Shown: positions 17,031 through 26,156 of the stretch, piece after piece
Layout: each line of letters starts with the position of its first letter
Numbering within the stretch: the first letter of the stretch is position 1
Assembly (NCBI RefSeq): GCF_000970855.1
Contig: NZ_KQ034046.1
Location: 1,091,755 to 1,155,754, forward strand
Direction of reading: 5' to 3'
DNA length: 64,000 nucleotides
From: Lactobacillus helsingborgensis
Lineage (GTDB): Bacteria; Bacillota; Bacilli; Lactobacillales; Lactobacillaceae
The notes under the pieces: generated by a model
Seen by the model: the letters and a program-made list of their open reading frames with translations, nothing else
Told to the model about the DNA's origin: nothing
Databases searched by the model: none
Made by a program: the position numbers and the translations under genes

Positions 17031-17378
17031 TTAGCGACGCTTTTCTGCAATTCTAGCAGACTTGCCGTGACGATCACGTAAGTAGTAAAGTTTAGCACGA
17101 CGTACACGACCGTGACGCAATACTTCAACCTTGGCAACACGTGGATCGTTTACTGGAAAAGTACGCTCAACACCAACACCAGATGCGATCTTACGTACAG
17201 TGTAGCTGGCACCAATACCAGTTCCCTTACGCTTGATAACTACGCCTTCAAACATCTGAATACGTTCATGTGAGCCTTCAACAACACGAACATGAACACG
17301 AACTGTGTCCCCTGCACGAAAGTCAGGAATATCGTCACGTAATTGTTCTTTGGTTAATTCTTGAATTAATGGATCCAT
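17031..17378 (-). CDS. rplS: 50S ribosomal protein L19
   Basis: L19 of the large ribosomal subunit, 115 residues. It has the [17 protein letters not shown] and [14 protein letters not shown] segments and the signature [17 protein letters not shown], ending in a basic tail RIAEKRR. The ATG at 17378 is chosen because GAAGGAG precedes it; the frame runs further upstream into the leader. It has its own promoter, overlapping the 3' end of trmD, and a leader whose hairpin matches the L19 autoregulatory type, and it ends at a strong terminator. The gene can thus be expressed apart from rpsP-rimM-trmD. Confidence 0.97.
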   Translation of the reverse strand: MDPLIQELTKEQLRDDIPDFRAGDTVRVHVRVVEGSHERIQMFEGVVIKRKGTGIGASYTVRKIASGVGVERTFPVNDPRVAKVEVLRHGRVRRAKLYYLRDRHGKSARIAEKRR

Positions 17379-17398
17379 TTTTATTTTCTCCTTCTGCG

Positions 17399-17432
17399 GC
17401 ATTCATTAGCGTTTTCTACGTCAGCGGAATAC
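17399..17432 (-). promoter_or_regulatory. Probable L19 leader structure
   Basis: In the rplS leader GTATTC (17427-17432) can pair with GAATGC (17399-17404) around a loop containing GCTGACGT and ACGCTAAT, about 20 bases before the start codon. Firmicutes rplS genes are known to carry an L19 leader at this place. Recognised from position and general form; a covariance-model search was not possible. Confidence 0.55.
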
Positions 17433-17470
17433 CCCTAACTATTAGTGCAAAATAAATTCACACCTCAGTT

Positions 17471-17499
17471 ATACTAGCAAAATTAACAGCTAAAATCAA
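17471..17499 (-). promoter_or_regulatory. rplS promoter
   Basis: TTGATT (17494-17499), a 17-base spacer and TAGTAT (17471-17476) on the minus strand. The -35 overlaps the trmD stop codon. Confidence 0.7.
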
Positions 17500-18221
17500 G
17501 TTTGATCTTCTTCCTGCTCTATTTGCGCCAGCATTTTTTCTTCTTCTTTACTCAAAGTATAATTTTTAAGCAAATCTGGGCGATACAAATAAGTTGCCCG
17601 TAAAGCTTCCTTGTGCCGCCATTGAGCTATTTTTTGGTGATTGCCAGACGTTAAAACCGCAGGAACTTTCATACCCTCAAAATCATCAGGTCTAGTATAT
17701 TGGGGATATTCCAGCAAGCCGTGAGCAAAGCTTTCTTCCACTGGTGAGGCATCATTGCCTAAAATTCCCGGTATCAATCTAACTGTGGCATCAATCATAC
17801 TCATTGTCGGCAATTCCCCACCCGTTAGGACATAATCACCGATTGAAACAATTTCATCAGCTAGATCATAAACGCGCTGGTCGAAGCCTTCATAGTGACC
17901 ACAAATAAATGTGAGATTTTCTGCTTGAGACCACTCTTGAGCCATTTTTTGATTAAAAGTTTTACCCTGAGGCGCGGTAATGATTACTTTGCCTTTATTC
18001 CTAATTGAGTCGAGTGCTTTTTTGATCGGCATAATTTGCAAGACCATGCCAGCGCCACCACCATAAGGACTGTCATCAACATGGTGGTGAATATCAGTGG
18101 TAAAATCACGAAAATTGACTAAGTTGAGCTGCCATTTACCATCTTCAAGACCACGCCCGAGCATTGAAGTCGTCAGCGGAGTAAACATATCCGGAAAAAG
18201 CGTCAATACGTTAATCTTCAT
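17496..18221 (-). CDS. trmD: tRNA (guanine-37-N1)-methyltransferase
   Basis: SPOUT-class enzyme that makes m1G37 in tRNAs to prevent +1 frameshifting, 241 residues. The deep trefoil-knot SAM site is seen as [15 protein letters not shown] and [12 protein letters not shown], with [14 protein letters not shown] upstream and the C-terminal substrate-binding part around [17 protein letters not shown]. The start codon lies within the end of rimM (11-base overlap) behind GGAAGGAT, indicating coupled translation. Confidence 0.97.
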   Translation of the reverse strand: MKINVLTLFPDMFTPLTTSMLGRGLEDGKWQLNLVNFRDFTTDIHHHVDDSPYGGGAGMVLQIMPIKKALDSIRNKGKVIITAPQGKTFNQKMAQEWSQAENLTFICGHYEGFDQRVYDLADEIVSIGDYVLTGGELPTMSMIDATVRLIPGILGNDASPVEESFAHGLLEYPQYTRPDDFEGMKVPAVLTSGNHQKIAQWRHKEALRATYLYRPDLLKNYTLSKEEEKMLAQIEQEEDQT

Positions 18222-18726
18222 TGCGTAATCCTTCCAAGAGTTCTACAAAAACTTTTTTATGTTCAACGTCTATCTTTTTAACAACTTGATCTATATAGGG
18301 AATTAAATACTCATTACCATTTTCTTCGGTAATTTCCCAGACATCGTTCGCACCAGGAGTTTCAATACCAGTTATTTGACCCAAATTAGCCCCCGATTGA
18401 TTATCTAACACATCACAGCCCAATATATCGCGATAATAATAAGATCCTGCAGGCAGTTCATGTTGATTTTGCTCGCTGACAACCAAAGTTTCCCCAATTA
18501 GCTTTTCAGCACTGTTAATATCAGTAATTTCATTAAATTGAATCAGCCAAAATTGCTTAAAGGGTCTGCTTTTTTTGACTGTTAAAACCGTTTCGGAATC
18601 ATTTTTGATAGCTAACTTTTTATTCAAGTCAAACCGTTCTTCAGGAAAATCGGTTATTAACGCAACTTTTACTTCCCCTTTAAGTCCGTGAGTAGACAAT
18701 ATCCGTGCAACATCATAAAATTGCAT
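18211..18726 (-). CDS. rimM: Ribosome maturation factor RimM
   Basis: 16S rRNA processing factor that binds S19 during assembly of the 30S head, 171 residues. The N-terminal beta-barrel ([16 protein letters not shown], residues 7-90) and the C-terminal PRC barrel ([15 protein letters not shown] through [15 protein letters not shown]) are visible. ATG follows TAGGAG. A terminator-like hairpin lies in the 64 bases between rpsP and rimM, so rimM-trmD are probably expressed at a lower level than rpsP. Confidence 0.95.
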   Translation of the reverse strand: MQFYDVARILSTHGLKGEVKVALITDFPEERFDLNKKLAIKNDSETVLTVKKSRPFKQFWLIQFNEITDINSAEKLIGETLVVSEQNQHELPAGSYYYRDILGCDVLDNQSGANLGQITGIETPGANDVWEITEENGNEYLIPYIDQVVKKIDVEHKKVFVELLEGLRNED

Positions 18727-18740
18727 AATTTCTCCTAGTC

Positions 18741-18777
18741 AAAGAAAAAAGTTTGAAGTAGTCAACTTCAAACTTTT
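18741..18777 (-). terminator. Terminator/attenuator between rpsP and rimM
   Basis: A 13-base stem AAAAGTTTGAAGT (18747-18759) / ACTTCAAACTTTT (18765-18777) with a 5-base loop and T run on the minus strand, 14 bases past the rpsP stop and 15-20 bases before the rimM ATG. Confidence 0.85.
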
Positions 18778-18790
18778 AACAAACGATTCA

Positions 18791-19063
18791 CTATTTATTG
18801 AATTTGGAATCATGCAGTTTCTTCATTAAGCCTGCACCTGAAAGAAGTGAACGTACAGTATCTGAAGGTTGTGCACCTTTCTTCAACCATTCAAAAATCT
18901 TGTCTTCGTCTAATTTCAATTCCTTAGGAACAGAAACTGGGTTATAGTAACCAACTTCTTCAATAAAACGACCATCACGTGGCATTCTTGAATCAGCGAC
19001 AACGATTCTATAAAATGGCTTTCTCTTAGCACCCATGCGGCGCATACGAATTTTTACTGACAT
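18791..19063 (-). CDS. rpsP: 30S ribosomal protein S16
   Basis: S16 of the small ribosomal subunit, 90 residues, with the signature [20 protein letters not shown], the [19 protein letters not shown] segment and the [10 protein letters not shown] end. ATG follows TAGGAGG. Its own promoter lies in the 86-base gap after ffh, and a terminator follows directly. The KH-domain gene (khpA/ylqC) often found between rpsP and rimM in Firmicutes is not present here. Confidence 0.98.
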   Translation of the reverse strand: MSVKIRMRRMGAKRKPFYRIVVADSRMPRDGRFIEEVGYYNPVSVPKELKLDEDKIFEWLKKGAQPSDTVRSLLSGAGLMKKLHDSKFNK

Positions 19064-19094
19064 AAATTTATTCCTCCTAAAAGTTACGTTAAAT

Positions 19095-19123
19095 AATATA
19101 GCACTTATTTTTTTAGGTGTAAA
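19095..19123 (-). promoter_or_regulatory. rpsP promoter
   Basis: TTTACA (19118-19123), a 17-base spacer and TATATT (19095-19100), about 30 bases before the ATG. Confidence 0.75.
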
Positions 19124-19149
19124 GTGTTTTTACTTAACAGGTGCTTTTT

Positions 19150-20577
19150 TTATGAATGATACCTCTTGACCTTCATCCGCTTTTTCTTATTCTTCTTAAA
19201 TTTCTTCCCCATGTGACGCATAGCCATTCGTCCCATAGGAGAATTCATCCCCGGTAGATTATCCATTCCTTTAAAATTACCCTTGGTAATCTTGCTCATC
19301 ATATCGCGGGCCTGTTTAAATTGCTTAATCATTCTGTTGACTTCAACTACCGGCCGTCCAGAACCAGCTGCAATTCTTCTTCTACGGCTAGGGTTAAGTA
19401 ATTCAGGGTTCTCACGTTCTTCATTTGTCATAGAAGAAATAATGGCTTTAACATAAACAATCTGTTTTTTATCAAAATTGACATTTTTAAGTTGCGGATT
19501 GTTCGCCATCCCCGGAATCATCTTCATTAATTGATCAAGAGGGCCCATTTTTTCAACTTGTTCCAGTTGATCGACAAAGTCGTTGAAATCGAAAGTATTT
19601 TCCTTCATCTTTTCAGCAACTTCTTCAGCCTTTTTAGCGTCATAATCTTGTTGAGCTTTTTCAATCAAAGTCAGCATGTCACCCATGCCCAAGATTCTTG
19701 ATGCCATGCGGTCAGGGTAGAATTGTTCTAAATCAGTTAGTTTTTCACCCTGCCCAGTATAAATGATTGGTTTACCAGTCACTGCCCTAATTGATAGAGC
19801 AGCACCACCACGGGTATCACCATCAAGTTTAGTTAAAATGACACCAGTGATATCTAAGCGGCTATCAAATCCTCTGGCAACATCAGTTGCAGCTTGACCC
19901 GTCATGGCATCTACTACCAATAAAATGTTATCTGGCTGCGCCACCTTTTTAACTTGCTCAAGTTCCGCCATTAGCGGTTCATCGATTTCCAGACGACCGG
20001 CCGTATCGATAATGACATAATCATTTTTGTTTGTTTCAGCTTGACGTAAACCGTTTTGGACAATTTGAGCCACATCTTTTTGGTCCTTTTCGCTATAAAC
20101 CGGAACTTTTAATTGGTCGCCAATTTGCTGCAACTGGTCAATAGCAGCAGGACGGTAAATATCGCCTGCGATTAATAAAGGGCGGGCTTTTTCTTTTTGC
20201 ATTAATAGGTTAGCGAGCTTGCCTACAGTAGTTGTTTTACCAGTACCTTGAAGTCCCACCATCATAATTACGGTTGGAATGTGCTTAGACTTATTTAAAG
20301 TTACGGCACTATCACCCATCATCTTAGTCAATTCATCATTGACAATTTTAATAACCTGTTGACCGGGATTAAGACTTTCTTGGACTTCTTTTCCTAGTGC
20401 TTCCTGTTTAATTTTCTTAATAAAGTCTTTTACAACTTTAAAATTGACGTCGGCTTCAAGCAAGGCAAGTCTTATTTCACGACTGGCACTGTTGATATCG
20501 TCTTCTGATATTTTTCCTTTACCGGTTAAATTTTTTAAGGCCTTTTGAATCCTCTCACTTAAATTTTCAAATGCCAT
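19150..20577 (-). CDS. ffh: Signal recognition particle protein Ffh
   Basis: GTPase subunit of the signal recognition particle, which binds signal peptides and SRP RNA and docks with FtsY. The 475-residue protein has the N domain (1-90), G domain with P-loop GLQGTGKTTT (near 108), DTAGR and TKLDGDTRGGAAL, and a Met-rich M domain (from about 325) with the RNA-binding GSGRPVVEVNRM and a Lys-rich tail. It starts 4 bases after ylxM, so the two are co-transcribed. The partner receptor ftsY lies at 28604 in the rnc-smc cluster. Confidence 0.98.
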   Translation of the reverse strand: MAFENLSERIQKALKNLTGKGKISEDDINSASREIRLALLEADVNFKVVKDFIKKIKQEALGKEVQESLNPGQQVIKIVNDELTKMMGDSAVTLNKSKHIPTVIMMVGLQGTGKTTTVGKLANLLMQKEKARPLLIAGDIYRPAAIDQLQQIGDQLKVPVYSEKDQKDVAQIVQNGLRQAETNKNDYVIIDTAGRLEIDEPLMAELEQVKKVAQPDNILLVVDAMTGQAATDVARGFDSRLDITGVILTKLDGDTRGGAALSIRAVTGKPIIYTGQGEKLTDLEQFYPDRMASRILGMGDMLTLIEKAQQDYDAKKAEEVAEKMKENTFDFNDFVDQLEQVEKMGPLDQLMKMIPGMANNPQLKNVNFDKKQIVYVKAIISSMTNEERENPELLNPSRRRRIAAGSGRPVVEVNRMIKQFKQARDMMSKITKGNFKGMDNLPGMNSPMGRMAMRHMGKKFKKNKKKRMKVKRYHS

Positions 20578-20581
20578 ATAT

Positions 20582-20923
20582 TTATTCTCCCCTTAGTTGT
20601 TTTAATAGATTAGTGGACAGCTCCAAAGCCTCATTTGGATTGTCTTTTTTTATTGCGGATATAACTTGGTCTAAATTAAGCTCTATTTTATTGTAATCAC
20701 GCTTCATATGTAAATTATCTTCGTAATTTTTTAATAGTTTACGGCAGCGACGTAAATTATCGTAGACTGCCTGCCGAGAAACATGATGGTTGGCAGCTAT
20801 TTCTCCTAAAGATAAATCATTATAATAATAATCCTCAAAATAGTTTTGTTGGCTTCTGGTTAAAAGACGACCATAGTATGCGTATAGGTCACCTAAAATT
20901 TCATTTTTTTCGAGTTCGTTCAT
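20582..20923 (-). CDS. ylxM: YlxM/p13-like DNA-binding protein
   Basis: A 113-residue helix-turn-helix protein of the YlxM/p13 family, known to be co-transcribed with ffh and, in streptococci, to modulate SRP function. The sigma-factor-like helix-turn-helix is LSLGEIAANHHVSRQAVYDNLRR (residues about 42-64), preceded by the family stretch LLTRSQQNYFEDYYYNDLS. The ATG at 20923 is chosen because AGGTGA precedes it and the protein then has the usual length; the frame stays open upstream. A promoter with an extended -10 lies just before it. Confidence 0.9.
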   Translation of the reverse strand: MNELEKNEILGDLYAYYGRLLTRSQQNYFEDYYYNDLSLGEIAANHHVSRQAVYDNLRRCRKLLKNYEDNLHMKRDYNKIELNLDQVISAIKKDNPNEALELSTNLLKQLRGE

Positions 20924-20940
20924 TACTCTCACCTTGAACC

Positions 20941-20969
20941 AGTATAGCAAAAATGTTGGTAATTGACGA
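20941..20969 (-). promoter_or_regulatory. ylxM-ffh promoter
   Basis: TCGTCA (20964-20969), a 17-base spacer and extended -10 TGCTATACT with TATACT at 20941-20946 on the minus strand. Confidence 0.65.
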
Positions 20970-21105
20970 TCTTGAAAACCGGATTTTAAGTATGCAAAAG
21001 ACACAAGTTCTTGCTTTTCACTATAAAAATTTGTATCATGGTTTTTAATGAATTTTTTGGATATTTATATAGCGATTATAAATTGAGTTATTCTTAAAAT
21101 TTATC

Positions 21106-21148
21106 AAAAAGTTGGTACGAGAATTATTAATTTAGGTACCACTTTTTT
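21106..21148 (+). terminator. Terminator-like hairpin, no upstream gene
   Basis: AAAAGTTGGTAC (to 21118) pairs with GTACC-ACTTTT (21136-21146) with a one-base bulge and 17-base loop, followed by T7. It might end a short non-coding transcript or act as a leader attenuator. Confidence 0.55.
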
Positions 21149-21203
21149 TATTGAAATTGTTAATTTGCAAAAAATGTTAGTTTTGATCTTTTAATTTATA
21201 TTA

Positions 21204-21243
21204 AAAAAGTTCACACCTTAGTCACTTACTGTGTGAACTTTTT
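21204..21243 (+). terminator. Second terminator-like hairpin before the permease
   Basis: AAAAAGTTCACAC (21204-21216) and GTGTGAACTTTTT (21231-21243), a perfect 13-base stem with a 14-base loop, 60 bases before the permease start. T- and A-rich flanks make it active in either direction. Confidence 0.75.
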
Positions 21244-21302
21244 GCTGGTTCGCTGATAAATTAATTTGTAAATTAAACACTAAACTTTAAGGAGCATAAA
21301 CT

Positions 21303-22736
21303 GTGAATTTATGGGAAAAAATGAACCGTAAAGAAGATCCTGGCATTTATCAGGAAAAAGACGGTCATTTAGTTAGAACACTTAAAGTGCGTGATTTTTT
21401 GGCGCTTGGTGTAGGGACTATAGTTTCAACTTCAATTTTTACTTTACCAGGTGAAGTTGCAGCTTTACATACTGGACCCGCGGTGGCTATTTCATGTGTC
21501 ATAGCATCAATTGTAGCTGGTTTAGTTGCATTTGCTTATGCAGAAATGGCTGCGGCGATGCCTTTTGCTGGTTCCGTATATTCTTGGATTAACGTGATTT
21601 TTGGAGAATTTTGGGGTTGGTTTTCCGGCTGGGCCTTATTAGCTGAATATTTAATTGGAATGGCCTTTATTAGTTCAGGTTTGTCAGCTAATCTGCGTGC
21701 ATTAATTGCACCCCTTGGTTGGAAATTACCAGCTGCCTTAGCTAATCCATTAGGTGTCAATGGTGGTTTAGTTGATTTAGTGGCATTAATAGCAATTTTA
21801 CTGGCCGCATTTTTAGTCAGTTTCGGGGTCTCAAAAGCCTCTCGCGTAGAAAATGTGTTAGTAGTAGTCAAAGTTTTAGCAATATTGCTTTTTGTTATTG
21901 TGGGCTTGACAGTTGTTAAAAAAGCCAACTTTATTCCTTTTATTCCTCATTACCGCGCAACTGCAAAGGGACCGTTTGGTGGCTGGCAAGGTATTTACGC
22001 TGGGGTTTCCATGATTTATATTTCATTTTTAGGATTTGATACCATAGCGTCTAACTCAGCAGAAGCTGTTAATCCTCAAAAAACACTGCCAAAAGGAATT
22101 ATTGGCTCATTGTTCATTGCTGTGGCCTTATTTGTGGCAGTAAGCTTAGTTCTGGTGGGCATGGTGCCTTATCAACAATACCTAAACTCGGCTGAGCCAG
22201 TTGGTTATGCTTTGAGAAAAACCGGTTTTACTCACATTGCTACTATTGTGCAATCAATCGCAATTTTAGGTATGTTTACGGCCTTAATTGGGCTTTGTAT
22301 GGCAAGCTCACGTTTAGTTTACTCACTTGGACGTGATGGCATGTTACCTAAAAAACTGGGTAAGTTAAATCGTGAACATCGCCCAGCCAATTCGTTATGG
22401 ACAATCGCCATTGTTTCAATCATCATCTCGTCTTTTATACCATTTACATTCCTAACACAATTAGTTTCTGCCGGAACTTTAATTGCCTTTATGTTCGTGT
22501 CAATTGGAATTTACCGTTTAAGACCGCGAGAAGGAAAAGACATCGTTGATCCAGCATTCAAAATGCCTTGTTACCCTGTTTTACCGCTTTTAGCATTTTT
22601 AGGTTCATTAGCTGTGTTTTGGGGCCTAGATCTTCAAGCAAAGAAATATATGTTAATCTGGTCAATTATTGGCATTATTATTTATTTGGTTTATGGCATG
22701 CAGCATTCAACTATGAACAATAACATTAAGAAATAA
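21303..22736 (+). CDS. APC-superfamily amino-acid permease (YfnA/CAT-like)
   Basis: A 477-residue proton-coupled amino-acid transporter with about twelve membrane helices. The N-terminal half has the conserved LALGVGTIVSTSIFTLPG loop of helix 1 and AYAEMAAAMPFAGSVYSW; later come FLGFDTIASNSAEAVNP and GMFTALIGLCMASSRLVYSLGRDGMLP, all typical of the cationic-amino-acid transporter/YfnA group. The start is GTG at 21303, 8 bases after AAGGAG. The substrate cannot be named. It stands alone between two hairpins upstream and a strong terminator downstream. Confidence 0.9.
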   Translation: MNLWEKMNRKEDPGIYQEKDGHLVRTLKVRDFLALGVGTIVSTSIFTLPGEVAALHTGPAVAISCVIASIVAGLVAFAYAEMAAAMPFAGSVYSWINVIFGEFWGWFSGWALLAEYLIGMAFISSGLSANLRALIAPLGWKLPAALANPLGVNGGLVDLVALIAILLAAFLVSFGVSKASRVENVLVVVKVLAILLFVIVGLTVVKKANFIPFIPHYRATAKGPFGGWQGIYAGVSMIYISFLGFDTIASNSAEAVNPQKTLPKGIIGSLFIAVALFVAVSLVLVGMVPYQQYLNSAEPVGYALRKTGFTHIATIVQSIAILGMFTALIGLCMASSRLVYSLGRDGMLPKKLGKLNREHRPANSLWTIAIVSIIISSFIPFTFLTQLVSAGTLIAFMFVSIGIYRLRPREGKDIVDPAFKMPCYPVLPLLAFLGSLAVFWGLDLQAKKYMLIWSIIGIIIYLVYGMQHSTMNNNIKK

Positions 22737-22737
22737 G

Positions 22738-22767
22738 AAAAGCCTGGGGTCTCCCAGGCTTTTTATT
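22738..22767 (+). terminator. Terminator after the amino-acid permease
   Basis: AAAAGCCTGGG (22738-22748), loop GTCT, CCCAGGCTTTT (22753-22763) and more Ts. It also faces the convergent bgl operon. Confidence 0.92.
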
Positions 22768-22782
22768 TAAGTAAAAATTGTC

Positions 22783-24264
22783 CTATTCAAAAAACTTTTT
22801 GGGTATCTGTCGATCATAAGATAATAAATCCTTGTACCAATAAAAAGAATCCTTTTTATATCGCTGATACGTTCCCTTGCCGTAATCATCGAGATCAACG
22901 TAAACTAGGCCATAACGTTTAGACATTTGAGTAGTTGAAGCTGAAACCATATCAGTTGTCCCCCACATTAAATAACCCATTAATTCAATACCATCATTAT
23001 TAACTGATTCAAGCATTTGTGCAATATGTTTTTTCAAATAATCAATGCGATACTCATCGTGAACCTTTTGTTCTTTAGTCAAAGTATCTTTAGCACCTAG
23101 TCCATTTTCAACTATAAACAAGGGCTTTTGGTATCTATCATATAAATTAATCAATGTTAATCTTAAACCGATTGGGTCAATTTGCCAGCCCCATTCACTG
23201 ACAGGGAGATATTTATTAAACACTCCTGCGGTTCTGTTAGCCTTCGTGACCTTGAGTCCCTCAGTATTATAAGCAGTGCAAACGGAAGAATAGTATGAAA
23301 AGGCAACAAAATCTGCTGTACCCTTGGCAATGATCTGTAATTCCTGTTTCGTCATTTTTACATTAAGTTGCAATTTCTTTATTTTTTGCAATAAAACAGG
23401 AGGATATTGACCTCGTATCTGCACGTCGCTAAAATTCAAACTTTCCCGCATCACCGCTGTAGCCTGCAACATATTTTGGGGATCACTGTTATAAGGATAA
23501 ACCATCGTACTAGTGATCATACTGCCAACCATCAGGTCAGGATAATTTTCATGAATGTAATTGGTAATCGCTGCAGAAGCAGTAATTTGATTATGCAGAG
23601 CTTGATAAATTACCTCTTGAAAATTTTTATGAGGAAACCTATCTTCAACTAATCCTCCAGAAGAATATGGGTGGCGCAAAATACTATCTATTTCGTTGAT
23701 GGGTATCCAGTATTTTACCAACCCATGATAGCGATCAATGACTAATTTAGCGAATTTAACGAAATAATCAGCAACTTTTTTATCATACCAAGCATTATAT
23801 TTTAATACTAATTGCAGTGGAATTTCATAATGGGACAAAGTGATTATAGGTTGAATTTTTAAAGCCTGCATCTTAGCAAATAAATGGTCGTAAAATTTTA
23901 AGCCATCTAAATTGGATTCTTTTTCGTCACCTTGAGGAAAAATTCTACTCCAGGCAATTGAAGTTCTCATAGCACTGATTCCTGTTTGTTTTAAAAGGGT
24001 GAGGTCGCTGTCATAACGATGATAAAAATCTACCCCATGTCTTTTGCCGTAAGCAGCCGTGTTTTTATCTGCCATTGCTGTTTGAATATCACTAGTCGTT
24101 ATTTGGTTTACTTTTTGATAATCATTTTGGTCTTTAGCTGAATCATATTTTTCAACATCCGCAATTGAAAAACCTTTTCCACCCTCATTCCAGGCTCCTT
24201 CAACTTGATTTGCTGAAGTTGCCAAGCCCCAAATAAAATTTGGGGGAACATTATAATAATTCAT
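22783..24264 (-). CDS. 6-phospho-beta-glucosidase (GH1)
   Basis: Cytoplasmic family-1 glycoside hydrolase, 493 residues, that cleaves beta-glucoside 6-phosphates made by the PTS. It begins with the GH1 signature FIWGLATSANQVEGAW. The acid/base Glu is in WIPINEIDS (near 180) and the nucleophile Glu in PLFIVENGLGA (near 386). SKRYGLVYVDLDD near the C-terminus matches the Ser/Lys/Tyr phosphate-binding loop of 6-phospho enzymes. The -1 region NEID differs from the commoner NEP/NEIN form. It is the last gene of licT-bglP-bglA, 8 bases after bglP. Confidence 0.93.
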   Translation of the reverse strand: MNYYNVPPNFIWGLATSANQVEGAWNEGGKGFSIADVEKYDSAKDQNDYQKVNQITTSDIQTAMADKNTAAYGKRHGVDFYHRYDSDLTLLKQTGISAMRTSIAWSRIFPQGDEKESNLDGLKFYDHLFAKMQALKIQPIITLSHYEIPLQLVLKYNAWYDKKVADYFVKFAKLVIDRYHGLVKYWIPINEIDSILRHPYSSGGLVEDRFPHKNFQEVIYQALHNQITASAAITNYIHENYPDLMVGSMITSTMVYPYNSDPQNMLQATAVMRESLNFSDVQIRGQYPPVLLQKIKKLQLNVKMTKQELQIIAKGTADFVAFSYYSSVCTAYNTEGLKVTKANRTAGVFNKYLPVSEWGWQIDPIGLRLTLINLYDRYQKPLFIVENGLGAKDTLTKEQKVHDEYRIDYLKKHIAQMLESVNNDGIELMGYLMWGTTDMVSASTTQMSKRYGLVYVDLDDYGKGTYQRYKKDSFYWYKDLLSYDRQIPKKFFE

Positions 24265-24272
24265 ATTCTCTC

Positions 24273-26156
24273 CTAAACTAGTAACATAACGTTGTCGTTA
24301 TCCGATACATTTTTCTTTGCTGCTTCTTTATCTATTATTGGTAACACTTGCAAAAAGTCCTTAGTATTGGTTACAACCATTAAAACCGTGGGATCATAGC
24401 CCGCTTTTTTTATTTCAGCAATATTAAATCTAATTAACTCTTGTCCTTGTTTAACCTCGTCTCCCTTTTTGACAAATTGCTCAAAGCCGCGACCTTTTAA
24501 TTCAACCGTATCTATGCCAATGTGAATTAGAACATCCGCGTTATTCTTTAAATGTAATCCAATCGCATGTTGACTTTCAAAAACGGCGGTAACTATTCCA
24601 TCAGCAGGTGCAACAATTCGACCTTCTTCTGGTATTATGGCAATTCCTTTTCCCATTACGTTGCTTGAAAATGTCGGATCACTAACTTGTGTAATGTCTT
24701 CTAGTTTTCCTTTGACAGGTGCTTTTAAGTTAAAACTTGGATGACGTTGTGAATTAACCTTATCTTGTTTACTTTCTGCCTGCTCTGTCTGAACCGGGTC
24801 ATCAAAGCCAATTAGCCAGGTAGCTATGAAAGTGACAATACTGGCAACTATCATAATAATGATTGCCTGAATGACAAAGTTTTCAGTCTTAGAAACCCAC
24901 ATTGGTAAACTTAAAATAGCGGGAGTAACATAAATGAATGCTTTTAACTTCAAGAAACTGGCTACTAAGCCGGCAATTGCTCCTCCAATCATTGCGCCAT
25001 ACATGGGCTTTTTTAGCTTAAGGTTGACACCAAATAATGCCGGTTCTGTTATACCACCTAAAAAAGCTGTCGCACTTGACGAAAGGGCAAGAGATTTTAA
25101 CTTTTTATCTTTGCTTTTTAAGCCAACTGCAAGAGAAGCTGCCGCTTGTGAGATATTAGAACAAAGCGCAACGACACGAATAATCGGATCAAAACCCTGT
25201 TCAGCCACTAATTGAATACTAATAGGCGATAAAGCTTTATGAATACCAACTGAAACCAACCATGGATATGCGGCAGCTAAAATAGGAATTGCTATGAAGC
25301 CGGCATTATGGAATAACCACAATGAAATAAACGCAATACCTTGAGAAATCCAGTTTGAAAGTGGACCAATAAATAAAAATACTAAGGGAGCAGTAATTAA
25401 CATCGTCAGCATTGGTTCCATGAAAACTTTAACCATCCCTGGTGTGATTTTCCTAACAAACTTATAAATGTACGACATTATCCACACAGACAGAATTGCA
25501 GTGATTAAAGTCGAAGAATATTGAATTAGTGGCACTTGCAACCCTAAAAATTTAAATGGTTTATTTGCTGTTACGATGCCCACCCAATTAGGATTGACGG
25601 TAACTAAACCGATAAAGGCACCTAGCATACTATCCGTTTTAAATATTTTTGCTGCAGAAAAGCCTACATAAGCTGGAATGAAATAATATCCCGTATCAAA
25701 AATCAAATTTAAAAGTTGGTATGTTTGACTTTTATCAGACATTACATGGGTAATTGTCAAAATCAAGAGTAAGACCTTACCCATACCAGCACCCGCTAAT
25801 AAAGGTATAGCAGGGGCAATTGAACCAGTAATCGCACTGATAATTGCATCAAAGATACTTACTTTTTTCTTCTCACCACTTGAATTTTCAGCATTAGATT
25901 GAGAGTCTTCCAGCTTAATATCACTTGCAAGTTGGTCGTATACTTCTCCCACATTATTTCCTATTACAAATTGGAATTGTCCCCCTTTTTGTATTACTTG
26001 CAGGACACCGTCAATCTTTTCGGCTTGTTTGGGATCTGCTTTTTGATCATTTTTTAAAACAAACCGCAGTCTAGTTGAACAGTGGACCACAGATTGAATA
26101 TTATCTGCACCTCCAATTGCAGCTAAAATTTCTTTAATCATCTCTTCGTATTTCAT
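24273..26156 (-). CDS. bglP: Beta-glucoside PTS transporter, EIIBCA
   Basis: Membrane phosphotransferase permease (627 residues) that imports and phosphorylates beta-glucosides. The EIIB domain (1-90) has the phospho-Cys in SVVHCSTRLRF (C26); EIIC (about 105-455) has roughly ten membrane helices with the GITEPALFGVNL motif; EIIA (about 485-627) has the active His in ADVLIHIGIDTVELKG. Start and regulator stop overlap by 23 bases, so licT, bglP and bglA form one transcript. In this family the permease also phosphorylates the LicT PRD domains to silence it when substrate is absent. Confidence 0.95.
   Translation of the reverse strand: MKYEEMIKEILAAIGGADNIQSVVHCSTRLRFVLKNDQKADPKQAEKIDGVLQVIQKGGQFQFVIGNNVGEVYDQLASDIKLEDSQSNAENSSGEKKKVSIFDAIISAITGSIAPAIPLLAGAGMGKVLLLILTITHVMSDKSQTYQLLNLIFDTGYYFIPAYVGFSAAKIFKTDSMLGAFIGLVTVNPNWVGIVTANKPFKFLGLQVPLIQYSSTLITAILSVWIMSYIYKFVRKITPGMVKVFMEPMLTMLITAPLVFLFIGPLSNWISQGIAFISLWLFHNAGFIAIPILAAAYPWLVSVGIHKALSPISIQLVAEQGFDPIIRVVALCSNISQAAASLAVGLKSKDKKLKSLALSSSATAFLGGITEPALFGVNLKLKKPMYGAMIGGAIAGLVASFLKLKAFIYVTPAILSLPMWVSKTENFVIQAIIIMIVASIVTFIATWLIGFDDPVQTEQAESKQDKVNSQRHPSFNLKAPVKGKLEDITQVSDPTFSSNVMGKGIAIIPEEGRIVAPADGIVTAVFESQHAIGLHLKNNADVLIHIGIDTVELKGRGFEQFVKKGDEVKQGQELIRFNIAEIKKAGYDPTVLMVVTNTKDFLQVLPIIDKEAAKKNVSDNDNVMLLV

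Larger units (their letters stand above)
20924..21302. other. 379-base divergent intergenic region with two unexplained hairpins
   Basis: Between ylxM (minus) and the amino-acid permease (plus). It contains the ylxM promoter at 20941-20969 and two plus-strand terminator-like hairpins at 21106-21148 and 21204-21243, although no plus-strand gene precedes them. No open frame with a ribosome binding site was found between them. A clear permease promoter was not recognised. Confidence 0.6.

Noticed and set aside
16931-17140. N-terminal extension of the nucleoside phosphorylase
   Set aside because: The extra codons overlap the rplS terminator and 3' end and look non-coding, while GGAGGG precedes the ATG at 16930.
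19101-19149. Terminator between ffh and rpsP
   Set aside because: Only an imperfect 7-base stem without a T run on the minus strand; the region is better read as the rpsP promoter.
21106-21148. Possible T-box leader for the amino-acid permease
   Set aside because: The hairpin contains GTTGGTAC, faintly like the T-box core, but the GGNACCGCG bulge and a stem I of sufficient length are missing in the roughly 100 bases upstream.
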